Assembly: GCA_031213475.1 (NCBI GenBank)
Contig: JARUPZ010000018.1
Span: forward strand, 1,612,001 to 1,676,000
Direction: 5' to 3'
DNA length: 64,000 bases
DNA from: Nereocystis luetkeana
Taxonomy: Eukaryota > Sar > Phaeophyceae > Laminariales > Laminariaceae
The notes under the pieces were generated by a model. It was not told the DNA's origin, made no database searches, and saw only the letters and a list, made by a program, of their open reading frames with translations. A program made the translations under genes and the position numbers. Within the stretch, counting starts at the first letter, position 1, and each line of letters begins with the position of its first letter. Of this stretch, positions 24,501 to 35,372 are shown piece by piece.

Positions 24501-26713
24501 GGGGGAAAAAAGAGGAGCTCACTCACCCCCCCCCCTCGTGCTGGCACCGCATGACCCAATCCGCGAGATCATCGGCGCCCATTTCTTTCCGCAGGTCTCT
24601 TCCCATGAGCGCCATGCTCATCAGCCCCCAGTACACTCCCGACATGCGCAGGTGCTGCGGTTCAAGACGACACGAGAACGTGACACGACGAGTGAAAGAA
24701 AGAGCGAGGGTATGTGCACATGCCTGTGAGCGAGGAGGAGGCACGAAACGGGCCAGTTCGCGAAGGGACGGCCTCACGCCGAGGAATACTTCGGTAGCAC
24801 GCGCCCGTCGCAATTATCACGCAGTAGGTCTGAGCCGATCGCGGAAAATGGAGCGCGTCTGCCATGATTGTCTTGTCGCCAAGCAATCTTCGAAGCATGT
24901 CGCGGGCATGGGCAAGACAGTCAAAAGGCCCAGGCGGAAAAGCGCATGGCGTCAGACACGGGCGGTATTGAGGCGGAGTGATGGAAGAGTGCAAAGTCCG
25001 AAACGGAAAAGACGGAAGCAAAACAAGACAAGAACCCCCCCCGCACGCGGTTTTCGAACGCCCAGAAGGTGGAAATCTTGGAGCTGCTCGGCCGGAAGGT
25101 GTCACATGTCGTGATAGCAGACCGGTACGGCTGCGGTCCGCGAACGGTTTCCAGAATCGCGACATCGTGGCCGTCAAAACGGTTTTCCAGAATCACGACA
25201 ATCGTGGCCGTCAGGGGGCTCGGGGGTGAGGGCTGGAACTGAACACAGTTCGTCTGCTGCACAGGGCATCGTGATTGCCCCCTCTGTTCGTTGTGCGCTG
25301 TTAATAGGGGTGCGTGTGTTATCGCAGCAACAGCAGCAGTAGGGGTGTGATACTGCCTATACCTCGCTCAAAAGCAGCACCAAAGCGAGGTTTTGTACTG
25401 GTGGAATTGATGTGGAGGCGAAAGTGGGCCGGGGATAGGGCGGGAGCCGCTCTGAATAGGGCGGTAGCCGGCCTATATAGGGTCCGTTGCTAGGTCGAGC
25501 GGTAGCCGCCCTATTCGCATCTCCTGTCGTGTAAAGCCGATTTTGACCACCTTATCTCGAATGACCGCCTTACTCAGACTGCCTTATATAGGCCCCTCGA
25601 CTGTATATATATGGCCTTCGATATTATGCCGGTGCAGCCCGTGTTTTGCACGCATCCCCGAAGGAACCCAAATTGTATTTGTTGTTCTATCCCTAGCCAC
25701 CTCACCGCCAAGTGCGAGTATGCTGCGAAGATCAGCAGAGCGCGCTCTCGAAGCGCGAGCAGTCAGTTGCCATGGTGACGATATTATCATATCAACATGG
25801 GGCGCATTCTGAGGGGCTTTGTCGAAAGACCCAGCAGGTAGGTACCAGATGTGCCAGATGCATGGATACCGGTACCGGTGTGCACTCGTGTACGGTGTGC
25901 TCGTACATATTTATACATACATGCCGCTTTCAAAAACGGCCACCGCCAGCCTCTTATGAAACGGCTGAGATTTGCAAACAAGCGTTGATGTACAGCAGTG
26001 ACAATACGACAGCAGTATTAATATTAATAGTATCATCATACGTATCGACTATCGAGCGGGCTGTAGCCTGACACCTGAAACACCAGTACCTGGTGGCCAC
26101 AGTACCTGGTGTTCCGTCAATCAATATTCAATACTGGTAGCCTCCAAGCTCGCAGAAAATAGCGGTCCAGCCGTCTAGCCTATAGCTCATTGGCCCCACA
26201 GGCGTGGAACTGGACCCCGACAAGGCAATGACAGCAGTAAGGATGAAAGGGTGCATCGATGTGTGTGTTGCAACCAACCTCCGTCATGCAGAACTCGAAG
26301 GTGTCCGTTTGCTCCGAGATTCTCAGCACGTACTGCCGATGGAATTCCTGGAACGAAGCAACAACATACGAGGAGGACATGTGATACGTATCAATCATAC
26401 CAGGTAATGATACGTGGCGTTGATGGTCGAATACAGCTGAAAACCACAAAGAGATGCCTTCACGGCACGGACGCAACCCGTTCTCTTCCTCAAACGTGGA
26501 CGGCGCTGCTGCTACTGCTGCTGACATTTGAGTCAAAGTTGATGTGTGCCTGGTGATACTGAAAGAAAGTGAATACGTAAGTCTCGGTTCGAAAATATAG
26601 GCAAGAACAACATGGAAAAACAAAAACACGCAAAGACCCCATACCTCCAAAAAAGGTGGGTCAGCATCTGCATCACCATGAGGAGGACTGCTCATTTTCT
26701 CGAACTCTGTCAT
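18600..26713 (-). CDS. RABGGTB: Rab geranylgeranyltransferase beta subunit, 9 exons
   Basis: Exons in order: 26713-26645, 26347-26279, 24654-24527, 23657-23555, 22516-22347, 21600-21482, 20644-20520, 19885-19728, 18723-18600; 354 residues, all phases agree. The protein is the catalytic beta subunit that, with the alpha subunit and REP, adds geranylgeranyl groups to Rab GTPases in the cytosol. It carries the alpha-alpha barrel repeats of prenyltransferases: [65 protein letters not shown] and [14 protein letters not shown]. Zinc ligands are D245, C247 and H297, each offset by exactly 7 from the human residues 238, 240 and 290. The last exon has the plant-like [10 protein letters not shown] end. 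The intron after exon 5 starts with GC (cag|gcaaga). Introns hold MITE copies at 18822 and 19215 and poly-C tracts. The exon 3 donor lies at the end of a G9 run. The N-terminal two exons are weakest but keep phase and end in the conserved FEFCMTE. Confidence 0.93.
18822..18926. mobile_element. MITE of the TTACGGGGGACC family, copy M2
   Basis: About 105 bp. Ends tacggggggccatagtaaat and ggtctcccgtaat are inverted repeats. The orientation is opposite to M1, judged by the position of the ttttgt word. It lies in the last intron of the RABGGTB gene, about 100 bp upstream of the terminal exon on the coding strand. Confidence 0.78.
19215..19319. mobile_element. MITE of the TTACGGGGGACC family, copy M3
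   Basis: About 105 bp, ends attacgggggaccatag and ctacggtcccccgtaat, same orientation as M1. It lies in the last intron of RABGGTB, 290 bp from M2. A TATTAATA motif directly overlaps its right edge (19320-19327). Confidence 0.8.
19620..19709 (-). repeat. poly-C-tagged I-repeat, copy 2
   Basis: gctccgtctcgaaagggatg, gtggtcattggtcaaatgac and taaggcaagcaacaaatggg, then gtacg and C18 (19692-19709); another C24 tract lies at its other end (19596-19619). Reverse orientation relative to copy 3. Intron of RABGGTB. Confidence 0.7.
20245..20342 (+). repeat. poly-G-tagged I-repeat, copy 3
   Basis: G10-A-G15 tract then cgtattcatttgttgcttgc, cttgagtcaatcgaccattg and accacgcatcattttcgaaa, ending cggagcaccg. 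Intron of RABGGTB. Confidence 0.7.
21826..22016 (+). repeat. (TAG/CAG)n triplet microsatellite
   Basis: Imperfect agtagcagcagtagtag run of about 190 bp inside a RABGGTB intron, next to a (TA)n run at 21812-21831. Confidence 0.9.
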
Positions 26714-27099
26714 GGGCAGTACCGGCTAAGCTGTGCTAGCTTGTGCGCGAGAAATCCAGATCATTTCTGATCGGTGCCCCCAGATCCCGTGAGGTACAAT
26801 TTGGCCATTTTAGGGAACTCCTTGAAGCGCGCACAAGACACGCAACATCACATCAACACAACATTCAATAACAGCCACAGCGTGGACATTACGAAGTAGT
26901 TTCATGAAGATCTATTGCGGATCACTGTTACTCCTCTTGCCTGGATATCTACGTGTCGGAGCGGTGGCACATGTGTGAGTGCTGTGAGGAGATTCGCCTA
27001 TGTACTGAGATATGTTCTTTGAACGCACGATATTGTAGATGTACTCGTACTGCCGCATTATCACTCGTAGTGCTTCAATGTTTTAGAGGGGTAAAAGGG

Positions 27100-27270
27100 G
27101 GTGCTCTGCACGCGCGTCCCGGTGACACTTCTCTGAGTTTGGCTGACCCACTCCGCTTCCTGGTGATTCCATTCAAGCAATATTCCACGGAGTGAGGCCG
27201 TCCTAGACTCGCACACAGAGTTTGCCGGATGGACGGGGCGCGGGTCAGGGCTGCCCAGTTTGGTGGTGCT
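27100..27270. repeat. L-repeat, copy 1
   Basis: About 150 bp related to 28620-28745: shared words tggctgacc, gattccattcaa, ccacggagt and ggcggggcgcggg. The pair flanks the R2 element. Copy 1 has 8 bases between cattcaa and ccacggag, copy 2 has 14, containing TATTAATA. Confidence 0.6.
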
Positions 27271-27742
27271 ATTTTTGTAGGGTACGGCGGTACGTAGCGC
27301 ATTCAATTCGAAATCAATAATCATATACCAGGTACCTGGTAGACTCTACCTCTGCAACAGCAGGTCTGTCGCGTGTAACGTGTGTACCAGTAGTCAGTAG
27401 AGTCTACCCTTTTATCCTGCTGCAATTGGTACGGAATACCCGAAGAACAAGAACTACTATTAATAAGTGACTACCTGTACTACTGTACTACTACGGTAGT
27501 ACTGCTGTGTGCTTCCTGCTGGTTGGTCGTCTCCGTCTTTTTTCATATACTAAACTAAGTAAGAAATGTACGTTAGTATTAATAGCAGTTCAACCGATCG
27601 GTCGATGCTCAACTTTGCAACGTGCGTGATAACGCGGTAACCGTTCGCGCTTTTCCGTTTGTTTCCCCCGCGATTGACGACTGGCCGGTGACCCCCCTGG
27701 ATGCTACCAGCGGGTCCTTTTTGTAATCCTATCTGAAATCTG

Positions 27743-28527
27743 AGGCCGTTTTCTATGCGGTTCGATTTTTGAGCTTCAGATTTTGGCCCGATCGCATTTT
27801 CAGATGTGAAGTTGGCAAATCGAAACAGCCTGCCTATGCGGAAAAATCAGATTTATTGTGTGTGTATAATAGAGATTTGGGCAAACGCCGAGACCAACTG
27901 CTGTTTTTGTGGTTTGGCGCCGCGAAGAGACGCGCTGGGTGCGCTGCACTGCGCGTAGAACCCAAGCGTCCGAGCCAAGGCTGACCACCTCTGGTCTGGC
28001 GGCGAAGAGACGTGGCGAGTGCGCTAGAGCCACCTGTCTTAGTATTTTGGGTTCCATGTTGTGACTGACTGCTGCTGCTGCTGTACAGCAGTGTATTCTA
28101 CGTACAAGTACTCGTACGTATCCACGGAGAGGTGCGTGTCGAGTGCACTTCTCTTGGTCTCTAGGCCCGAGCCCGCGCCAGGCGACTGACGTCTGGCCAC
28201 GGAGGGTCGCGCCGCCCGAGCGTCGGGCGCGAAGCAACGCCGCTATACAGCCGCGTCACCTTCCAACTCATCGATCGTTCTGCTCCTGTTTGCTGTCATG
28301 GATAACATCTTGAATTTAGAGAGCATGCCATTTTTCGATTTGAAAATCTGATGACTCAGGTCGTCGGATTTTGGCCCAAAATCCGACGACTTGGGTCATC
28401 GGATTCTCAAATCGAAAAAATTCCGGTCGGATTTTGCATATTTCGACTGCTTAGGCAAGGTCATTCGTTTTTTAAATCGAAAAATACAAGTCTGAAGCTC
28501 GAAATCGAACCGCATAGGAAACAGCCT
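27743..28527. mobile_element. Harbinger/Tourist-like element, copy R2
   Basis: Same element as at 7013 and 55399, about 785 bp. Left end ggccgttttctatgcgg, right end ccgcataggaaacagcc, flanked on both sides by TGA, a plausible 3-bp target duplication. Contains the long internal hairpin (28330-28420). Compared with the sister copies, it has TATAATA where they have TA (about 27867). Codes for nothing recognisable. Confidence 0.8.
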
Positions 28528-28619
28528 GAAGCAAAAGTCGAGCGGCGTAACTTGTATCGTTTTGTCATGGTCTTAATTTATTTGGCGTTACTTTTCACAT
28601 ACTCGGATTGGCGAACGAC

Positions 28620-28745
28620 GGGCTGACCTCTTAACTTCCTGGCGATTCCATTCAACTATTAATAATAACCCACGGAGTCTGAAAGACCAGCCTTGGCACG
28701 CACACGGGCTGCTTTGCCAGCTGGGCGGGGCGCGGGCCGGGGTTC
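28620..28745. repeat. L-repeat, copy 2
   Basis: See 27100-27270. Contains TATTAATA at 28657-28664 between the shared words gattccattcaa and cccacggagt. Confidence 0.6.
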
Positions 28746-28784
28746 AGCCGCCTCGCCCCGACTTGCTCTCCCGCCGCCTCGCTT

Positions 28785-29340
28785 TTGAGGTCCCGAACGT
28801 GTTCGGTCGTCCCGAATAATAAATTACAAGGTACACAGCAGCAGCGGCTACGAGCCCTGAGCGTGTTTTCGTTCGTCGTAAATATCTGGCCAGGTAGACA
28901 GCAGCAGGCGAAACCTGGAGCGCATGGCTTGGTCGGGATGAGGAAATTGCGTCTGTTGCAGACTCTTGAGCTACTATTCCTTGCATATAAGAGAAAGAGA
29001 GCTCACCCGAGCTCGCTCCTGCTGCTATTAATACCACTGCGTACCTTGCCAGTGATTATTCACGATGACCGAACACACGCTCGGGCCTCGTAGCCGCTGC
29101 TGCTGTGCACTCTTGTTCGGGATCCCTGAACACACGCTCGGGCCACATAGCTGCAAGCTCGGGTCAGCTCCTATTATCCTTCGCAAGGAAAGATATGTGA
29201 AATCCTGATCCCGACCAAATCATGCCCTCGAGCCTCGCCCTGCTGCTGCTGTTGACCTTGCGTGCCAGTTATTCACGACGACCGGACACACTTTTGCGCC
29301 TCGTAGCCGCGCTGCTACGGGCCTCGTATCGGTCGCGATA
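28785..29340. repeat. complex inverted/direct repeat cluster
   Basis: The word gaacacacgctcgggcc with gcctcgtagccgctgctg recurs at 29068, 29127 and 29280, and in inverse at 28835-28880 (cagcggctacgagccctgagcgtgtt). Distances and copy number suggest a locally rearranged small element. TATTAATA at 29026. No gene seen. Confidence 0.5.
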
Positions 29341-30009
29341 GATTTAAATGGAGAGAGATAGCTAGATAGACAGTTACGTAAGAAGCCGTGAGCGCAGTGT
29401 CGAAAGTTACTCATAGACGGACGAAATGCAACATGTAACGGCACGAAGTGTTTGGTCGACGAGCACACCGATGCCCGTCGAAATGGTAGAGAGCCCAAAA
29501 TAATAACTCAGATGAAATATTCAATAGTGCGTGATTAGCGACAGATGGACTCTTCAAGTGCCGGTTGACAGGACAAAGCCAAATTCGATGTGTCAGATCA
29601 ACTATCGAATTGATGGATACTTGGTTATTTTGAAGCCTACTAATAGTCTTTTCCCGGTGGTGATGAGGTCGCAAAGATGCCGCCTTAAGGGATCCCTGGA
29701 GCGGTGGCGTCGTGCTGCGAGCTCTGCTGCGAGCCTGCTCTGGAATCGTGCCCTGCCGGACTTTGCCGCGGTTTTTCTTGGATCGTACTCCGGAACGAGG
29801 CATGGCAAAACTTCCCACGGTGGTCACCAATATGAAACCTAGCCTTGTCCCGGAAGTAACGGGGCCGCAAAGACGTTGCCTTGATGGATCCCTGGAGCCC
29901 TGGAGCGGTGGTCCCGGGTAGGCGTCTTTACCGCAGACGTGGGCTGAGCGAATTTTCTTTCTTCAGATGTGACAAGAGATGTCAAACTTTATAAATTATG
30001 CTCCCGTGG

Positions 30010-31120
30010 GATTATTGTGTGGGTGGTCTTCACATTAAATCGTCCTTTCTACCCAGTTTCACCAGTACACCCAGTGTCCGCCCTGATTCCTTATCCTGGA
30101 GAGATACTACTTATGTGGTTGCGCGTCCCCGGTGGCTTGGTAGGTGGTCCGCGTGCCTATCAAGATCAATTTCGTGGGTTCAAGTCCCACAGAGTGCATG
30201 CTCGTAGGGACTTTTTTTTGCTTAAAAAAATTGATTGGCGGAAAGCGCGAGAGCGTGAGTTACCTACATTCGATGAAAATCGACGAGCAGTGGGAATGCT
30301 GAACCCTATGCGCGACAAAAAATAAAGGCACGTACCGGGGGGGAGAAGAGACGACACGTGTGACCACGGCTTGTCCAGAAGATCGCTGAGGGTAAAACCT
30401 CCTACGAGTTAGGCTGGAAAGTAAAAGTGATGACTAAAAAAAAAAAAAAAAGGGGGGGGAGAGGGGAGGGGCAGCTGTACTGATACAGCTGTCGACGAAT
30501 GCAGAAACGAAATGATAGATCGGGTGGCTGGGTATCGGTTCGACTAGCTCTCACAGACTTTTGCCTGTATCTCCCTCTCTTTCGTGTTGCTTCGTCCGCG
30601 CAGCAGATACCTGCCCTTCCGGAGTACGTATGTTTTCCGTTGATTTATCAGCAGTTTTTCTGAAGTCCTTGCGTCGTTTGTAATCTGTTTTTTTTTCAGA
30701 TTTTTGTTTTTTGTTTTTATTGTGTTTTTATTCTTATTTTTCCGGTCTTTTTGTTGTTGTGTTCTCGTCCCCGGTACGCTGGCATTTCACTTGCTTGACA
30801 CTTGAATTTGCGATTTTTTTTTTTTTTTTTGTCTTCCTCTATCTCACAGTCTGTAATCACAGAATCAGTATCTCTCTAGGATATGGAATCAGGACGGACA
30901 CTATTAATAGGTGTACTGATGAAGCTGGGTAGAAAGGACGATTTAATGTGAAGACAACAACAACAACAACAACAACAACAACATGTTGTGAGACAGAAAG
31001 CCCCAGAGAAAGAAAATGATAAATCGCAAAATCATGGGTAAAGCGAGTGAAATGACAGCGTACCGGGTACGGGAACACGATACAAGTAAGACCAGGAAAT
31101 AAGAACAAAAAATAAATGAA
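30010..31120. repeat. F-repeat: one direct and two inverted pieces
   Basis: The segment 30029-30110 (cttcacattaaatcgtcctt..ggagagatact) recurs inverted at 30868-30955. A second segment, 30716-30850 (cttatttttccgg..ggtacgctggcatttcac), recurs inverted at 30985-31110. The result is a large imperfect palindrome around 30900 with a (CAA)n run at 30955-30980. The direct copy has CA (30072-30073) where the inverted copy has TATTAATA (30902-30909). Confidence 0.7.
30122..30330 (+). mobile_element. SINE-like copy with tRNA-like head and Pol III stop
   Basis: A-box-like tggcttggtagg (30134-30145), exact B box ggttcaagtcc (30178-30188) in a perfect 5-bp T stem (gtggg/cccac), and a run of eight T at about 30211. 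The acceptor and anticodon stems do not pair, so this is not a plain tRNA gene. The following gcgcgagagcgtg and aaaatcgacgag words match the SINE body at 56640. Confidence 0.45.
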
Positions 31121-31669
31121 CAAAAATGAAATGGAACAGGGTACAAATGACGCAAGGAGACATAAAATGCTGCCATCCTTCGTATACTAGAAGGAAAGCG
31201 TATATACGTACTCAAGAAGGACAGACTGCTGCACGGACGAACAACACGAAGGAGAGGAAGATACCTTGGAGAAGTTACCGATCGGACCCTGAGGAACGTT
31301 CAGTTAGATTGACCCGAGGACCGGTCAACCCCGTCAAAGACGGGAGACCGCATTCGACCCGAGATCTTTTGGTAGGAGCTTTCGTTACGGTTCTTCCATT
31401 TTTCAACATCTAAGATTGATACGTACGACCCCGTCCTTCACAATACAGATCCATTTATTGATTGAAGTTGGATTAGGTAGGAAGTTTTAGGGAGGGATTA
31501 CAAAAGATCGATGGGGTTTACGTCGAGATGTTGTTGAAAAACAGGGAATTTCGGGATTTATTTTTAATTGCCCCGACAACACCCAGTAACTAAGGTCACT
31601 GGGAATACCAGAACGTAGTGAAGACTTCTCCCCCCCCCCCTGAATGCCTTTTGCTTGAATGCTTGCCTT

Positions 31670-34614
31670 ATGTATTCGCACAACAGACGCCGAAAAACCC
31701 CCGTCCGCGAGAAGAAGGCGTACGATACAAGCGTGAGAGCGTTTTCTCCCGATGGAAGCATCTATCAGGTATCGTTGATCAAGCCGGCACGGCCCACCTC
31801 TTTTCTGATTCTATTCGTGGGAAACAATAGGGCAGCACTGTTGTACGAGCGCCATCCGCGCTACGTACGTACCCCCCCCCCCCAGGGAGCTGCCGACTCT
31901 GTTACACCAAGCTGTTTCGACAACCTGTACACTCTGTACACAGCAGTGCAGCAGCAATACTGGCATCAAAATCTGCTCGATTATGTCCTACCGAGTACCT
32001 TGAGTAAACGTGTACATGTACGTACCAGGTATACTAGAGCTAGACGACGGTTACTGCAACTGCCCTGCTCAGCTGCCTAGGTTTTCTTGGGTGTGTGTCG
32101 TTCCTATCTTGACTGGTAGACTGTTGATTGGAAGGGATGACCTACAGTAGTACGTAATGGTCCCTCTATAGTGCAGGTTGCCTGCTATAGTGCCTGTAGA
32201 ATCGCTGGCACAGGTGGCATTCACCAGTGTGGCAGTGTGCGGAGCATATAATGCCGGTTGGCGCTACGAGTATAGTGCCGGTATTGTTGGCTGGTGCATA
32301 CCGGCACTATAGAGGAATTACTACTGTTCTCTCCCTTCTACCCAACAAAAAAACGGGCTCGTCCCGCGTCCTGGTTGAAAACCTGAGCATCCACGATCCA
32401 CGACTTCAACCTTACCATTGACGCGTTTCGCTTGCCTACTCCGCATTCAATACCCACGTGTCACAGCCGATATTTCGCACGATCTATATACATAAACTGG
32501 TACCAATATATGATACACAACGTCAGATTAATCTGTAACCAATCGACGCATCCGACGCACACCAGGTAGAGTACGCTGTGCAAGCGGCGCAAAAGGGAGG
32601 TCTCACGATCGGTGTACAGACGGACCGAGGACTGGTGTTGGCGGCGCAGGGTCGGCGGCGCTCGCCACTCCTCAAGAGCTCGTCCGTTTGCAAGATCGTC
32701 GACATCGATGTCCATATGTTCTGTGCCATGTCGGGATTGCTCCCGGACGGCCGTTTGTTAGTCGACCACGCGCGGTGAGTCCGATTAAATAGTGCCAGTA
32801 GACAATAGGGTACAGCTAAAGTGATTATATTGCATTAGTACGTACTGCTGTAGCCACGTCTAGGTCGCCGTTCAACGATACAGCATGCTACAGTAGCTAT
32901 CCCAGCACAGCGACATCGATGATCGAGGTGCGTAGACATTTCGCTACCACCAGCCGCAGTACCAGCAGTCCAAACACTGTATGTATCTGTGCGGCCCTCT
33001 CTATATTAATAGCCGTCCAGAGGTAAATTGATGCGGTGCGGAATGTTGCCCAAGCCAACCTCTGCCAACAGCTGCGGCCGTTTGTATTTTTTCTCGCCAT
33101 CCGCGCACAGCACGTGGGTGCAAGAGCACCGCTTCGAGTTCGACGAAGCTCCAAGCGTGGAGGCAGTGGCGGCACAGCTGAGCCGATTGGCTCTCAAGTT
33201 TAACGGGTACGACGCATCCGGGGAACAGGGAGAAGGCGGGAATCAGGGTGGTTTGGCGATGTCTAGACCGGTGGGCGTTGCGCTGCTAATGGCGGGAATA
33301 GACTGCGGAGGTCGTCCGGTGCTGTACCACCTCGACCCGTCTGGTGAGGCTTGGGTCATGGCGTTCAAAACGATCCAGGCGATGCTAAGATTAGCTCGCT
33401 TCGTGCGGAGTTGTGGTATAAAAATTGAATACGTACGTAGTACGTGTAAGATATGTAGGCGAGTGATCCAGGCATGTCATAGCGCCCGCAGGAAGTGGTT
33501 CAAGTGTTGCGCTGTTATTTCCTCCTTTTTCGCGAACAAAAAAGTCGTCTACCTGGCTATCTGGGATTGTTATTGTTCTCACATCAACTTATCGCCACAA
33601 TGCATGCAGTCTGTGGTAGCAGGACAGGCTAAAGAAACTATGGAGCGAAATATTCCCTGCGAGGAGGGAAACATAAAAACGTATCTGGTGGGGTGGGTGG
33701 TGCCGAGTTGCTGACCGGATCACCAAGTATGTCTCTCGTGGTAATTGATCTTCCTCTTGTTGTGTGTAGCTCCGAACTTGCATCACGTATACTTGTATAC
33801 TCGTATACGTAGGTGCTTTTTTCTTCGTGTTCCGCGCAGCGGCCAAAAGTATGGAAGAAGCCGAAACACCACACGCTGCTTGCAAAGTTGAATTCCGGCG
33901 TACTCTTGATCCCACAGCAGGTGAGGTGTCTTTTTTTGTATTTTAAAATGAAACAACGAATGCGAGGCTGTGAGCTTGCTGACTCAACCTGACTCGAGCC
34001 CCCCCATCCCCCTATCCCTGTGTCCGGCCGCAGGAGCGTACGTCCAGTGGAGGGCAAGAGCGATCGGCGAAGAGAGCTCCGCCGCGGAAGCCAAGCTCGA
34101 AAAAGCTGGGCCCTATGAAGGCATGACCGTACGACGGGCCATGGCGACAGTGCTCAGAGTACTCAAGGACGTCCTCGGGGACGACTTTTGTGTTGACCGG
34201 CTCGAAATGGTCTGCGTGGACAACCTGCGTGAAGACGACGACGAGGAGCAACTCGATAAAACGATCGAAGGCCCGGGGCGGAAGCACCGACGGGATATCT
34301 CGCGGTCCGATGGCCAGGAACAAGGCTCGCCGACGATGTCGTCACAGGACAGCCACGGCAGCAGCAGCAGCAGCAGCAGCAGCAGTATTAGTAGTAGCAG
34401 TAGTAGGATAGGTGGGAGTAGTGGTAATGGTAGTGGTGGTACTGGCGCAAGCGATCGAGAAATCAGCAGTAACGGGAAGGTCGCGGCAACTAACGGTTCG
34501 CCTGGGGCGATTCCTCCAATGCCGCGACATTTTGGACTGTTTCGAAGAGTTTCCAAGAGCGAGATGGAAAAGTTGCTTGTTGACGAGCTCGCAGCGACTC
34601 AGGTTTCTGCGTAA
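31670..34614 (+). CDS. PSMA5: 20S proteasome subunit alpha type-5, 4 exons
   Basis: Exons 31670-31768, 32566-32774, 33111-33343 and 34034-34614 join in consistent phase to 373 residues. The N-terminal proteasome-alpha signature is YDTSVRAFSPDGSIYQ|VEYA, split by the first intron exactly between Q and V. Diagnostic alpha-5 features follow: IVDIDVHMFCAMSGL, MSRPVGVALL, YHLDPSG and YVQWRARAIG. The protein belongs to the outer ring of the 20S core and has no catalytic threonine. The usual length is about 241; the excess comes from a longer N-terminus, a Gly-rich loop before MSRP, and a Ser/Gly/Asp-rich block at about residues 244-339 placed before the last helix (HFGLFRRVSKSEMEKLL). The block contains AGC and AGT runs. 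The ATG at 31670 is the only ATG before the signature in this exon, but an extra 5' exon is possible. A TACCAGGTA motif sits in the first intron. Confidence 0.9.
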
Positions 34615-35372
34615 TGACATTGTTGGTGGTGATTGTGACGTGATTTGTTTTTTTGTGTGGTTTTGAGGTTTTGTTTTGAGGTGCGCACATCTCGCTCGTT
34701 ATTTTTCCAGGTCGTGCGGCCGAGCGGGCTGATGCCTCCACTTCTTTATTTCAAGAAAAGATACTCTAGTCTCCAGAGTCTTGGAGGCTGCGTGGACTTC
34801 TGGAGATCTGGAGATGTAGAGTAAACGAGCTTCGGTACTCCGGGACCCATGACCCATGATTCACCACACAAAGCCCTTGAGCCCATTGGCCTGACCAACA
34901 CAACAAGTAAGCGTCGCGCGTGGTAGAAAGAAAATAAAAAAGAAGGCACGAGTACAGCATTTAAAATTAGTACGAGAGTGCGTATACTCGTATATGAACT
35001 AGAACACGAATTACTTGCGTTGTTGTATACATTCGCACTATATAAGTACAGGATTCCAACCATTAATATGTGACGAGCAGCGTGTTGCAGCAGTATCAGG
35101 GCGTGGTATTTTTTAAGACGTGCTCGGACTCGTTCTATCGCGACCCGTCTCCCTTGCTATACCAGGCGCAATTGGGTTCGCTGTTGGTTGCTGGTCTTCG
35201 TTGCGGTTGAAACGTTGAAACAGTAATACCAAGTACCAAGTACCTGGTATCCATTATCCATCCCCTCTTCTCTTCGAATACACGCCACATAATCTGTTGG
35301 AAACCCTGCGTGAAAACCAACGCATCCGACAACACAACACAAGACTGCAACTGGACACCTGGTGTGGAAGCA

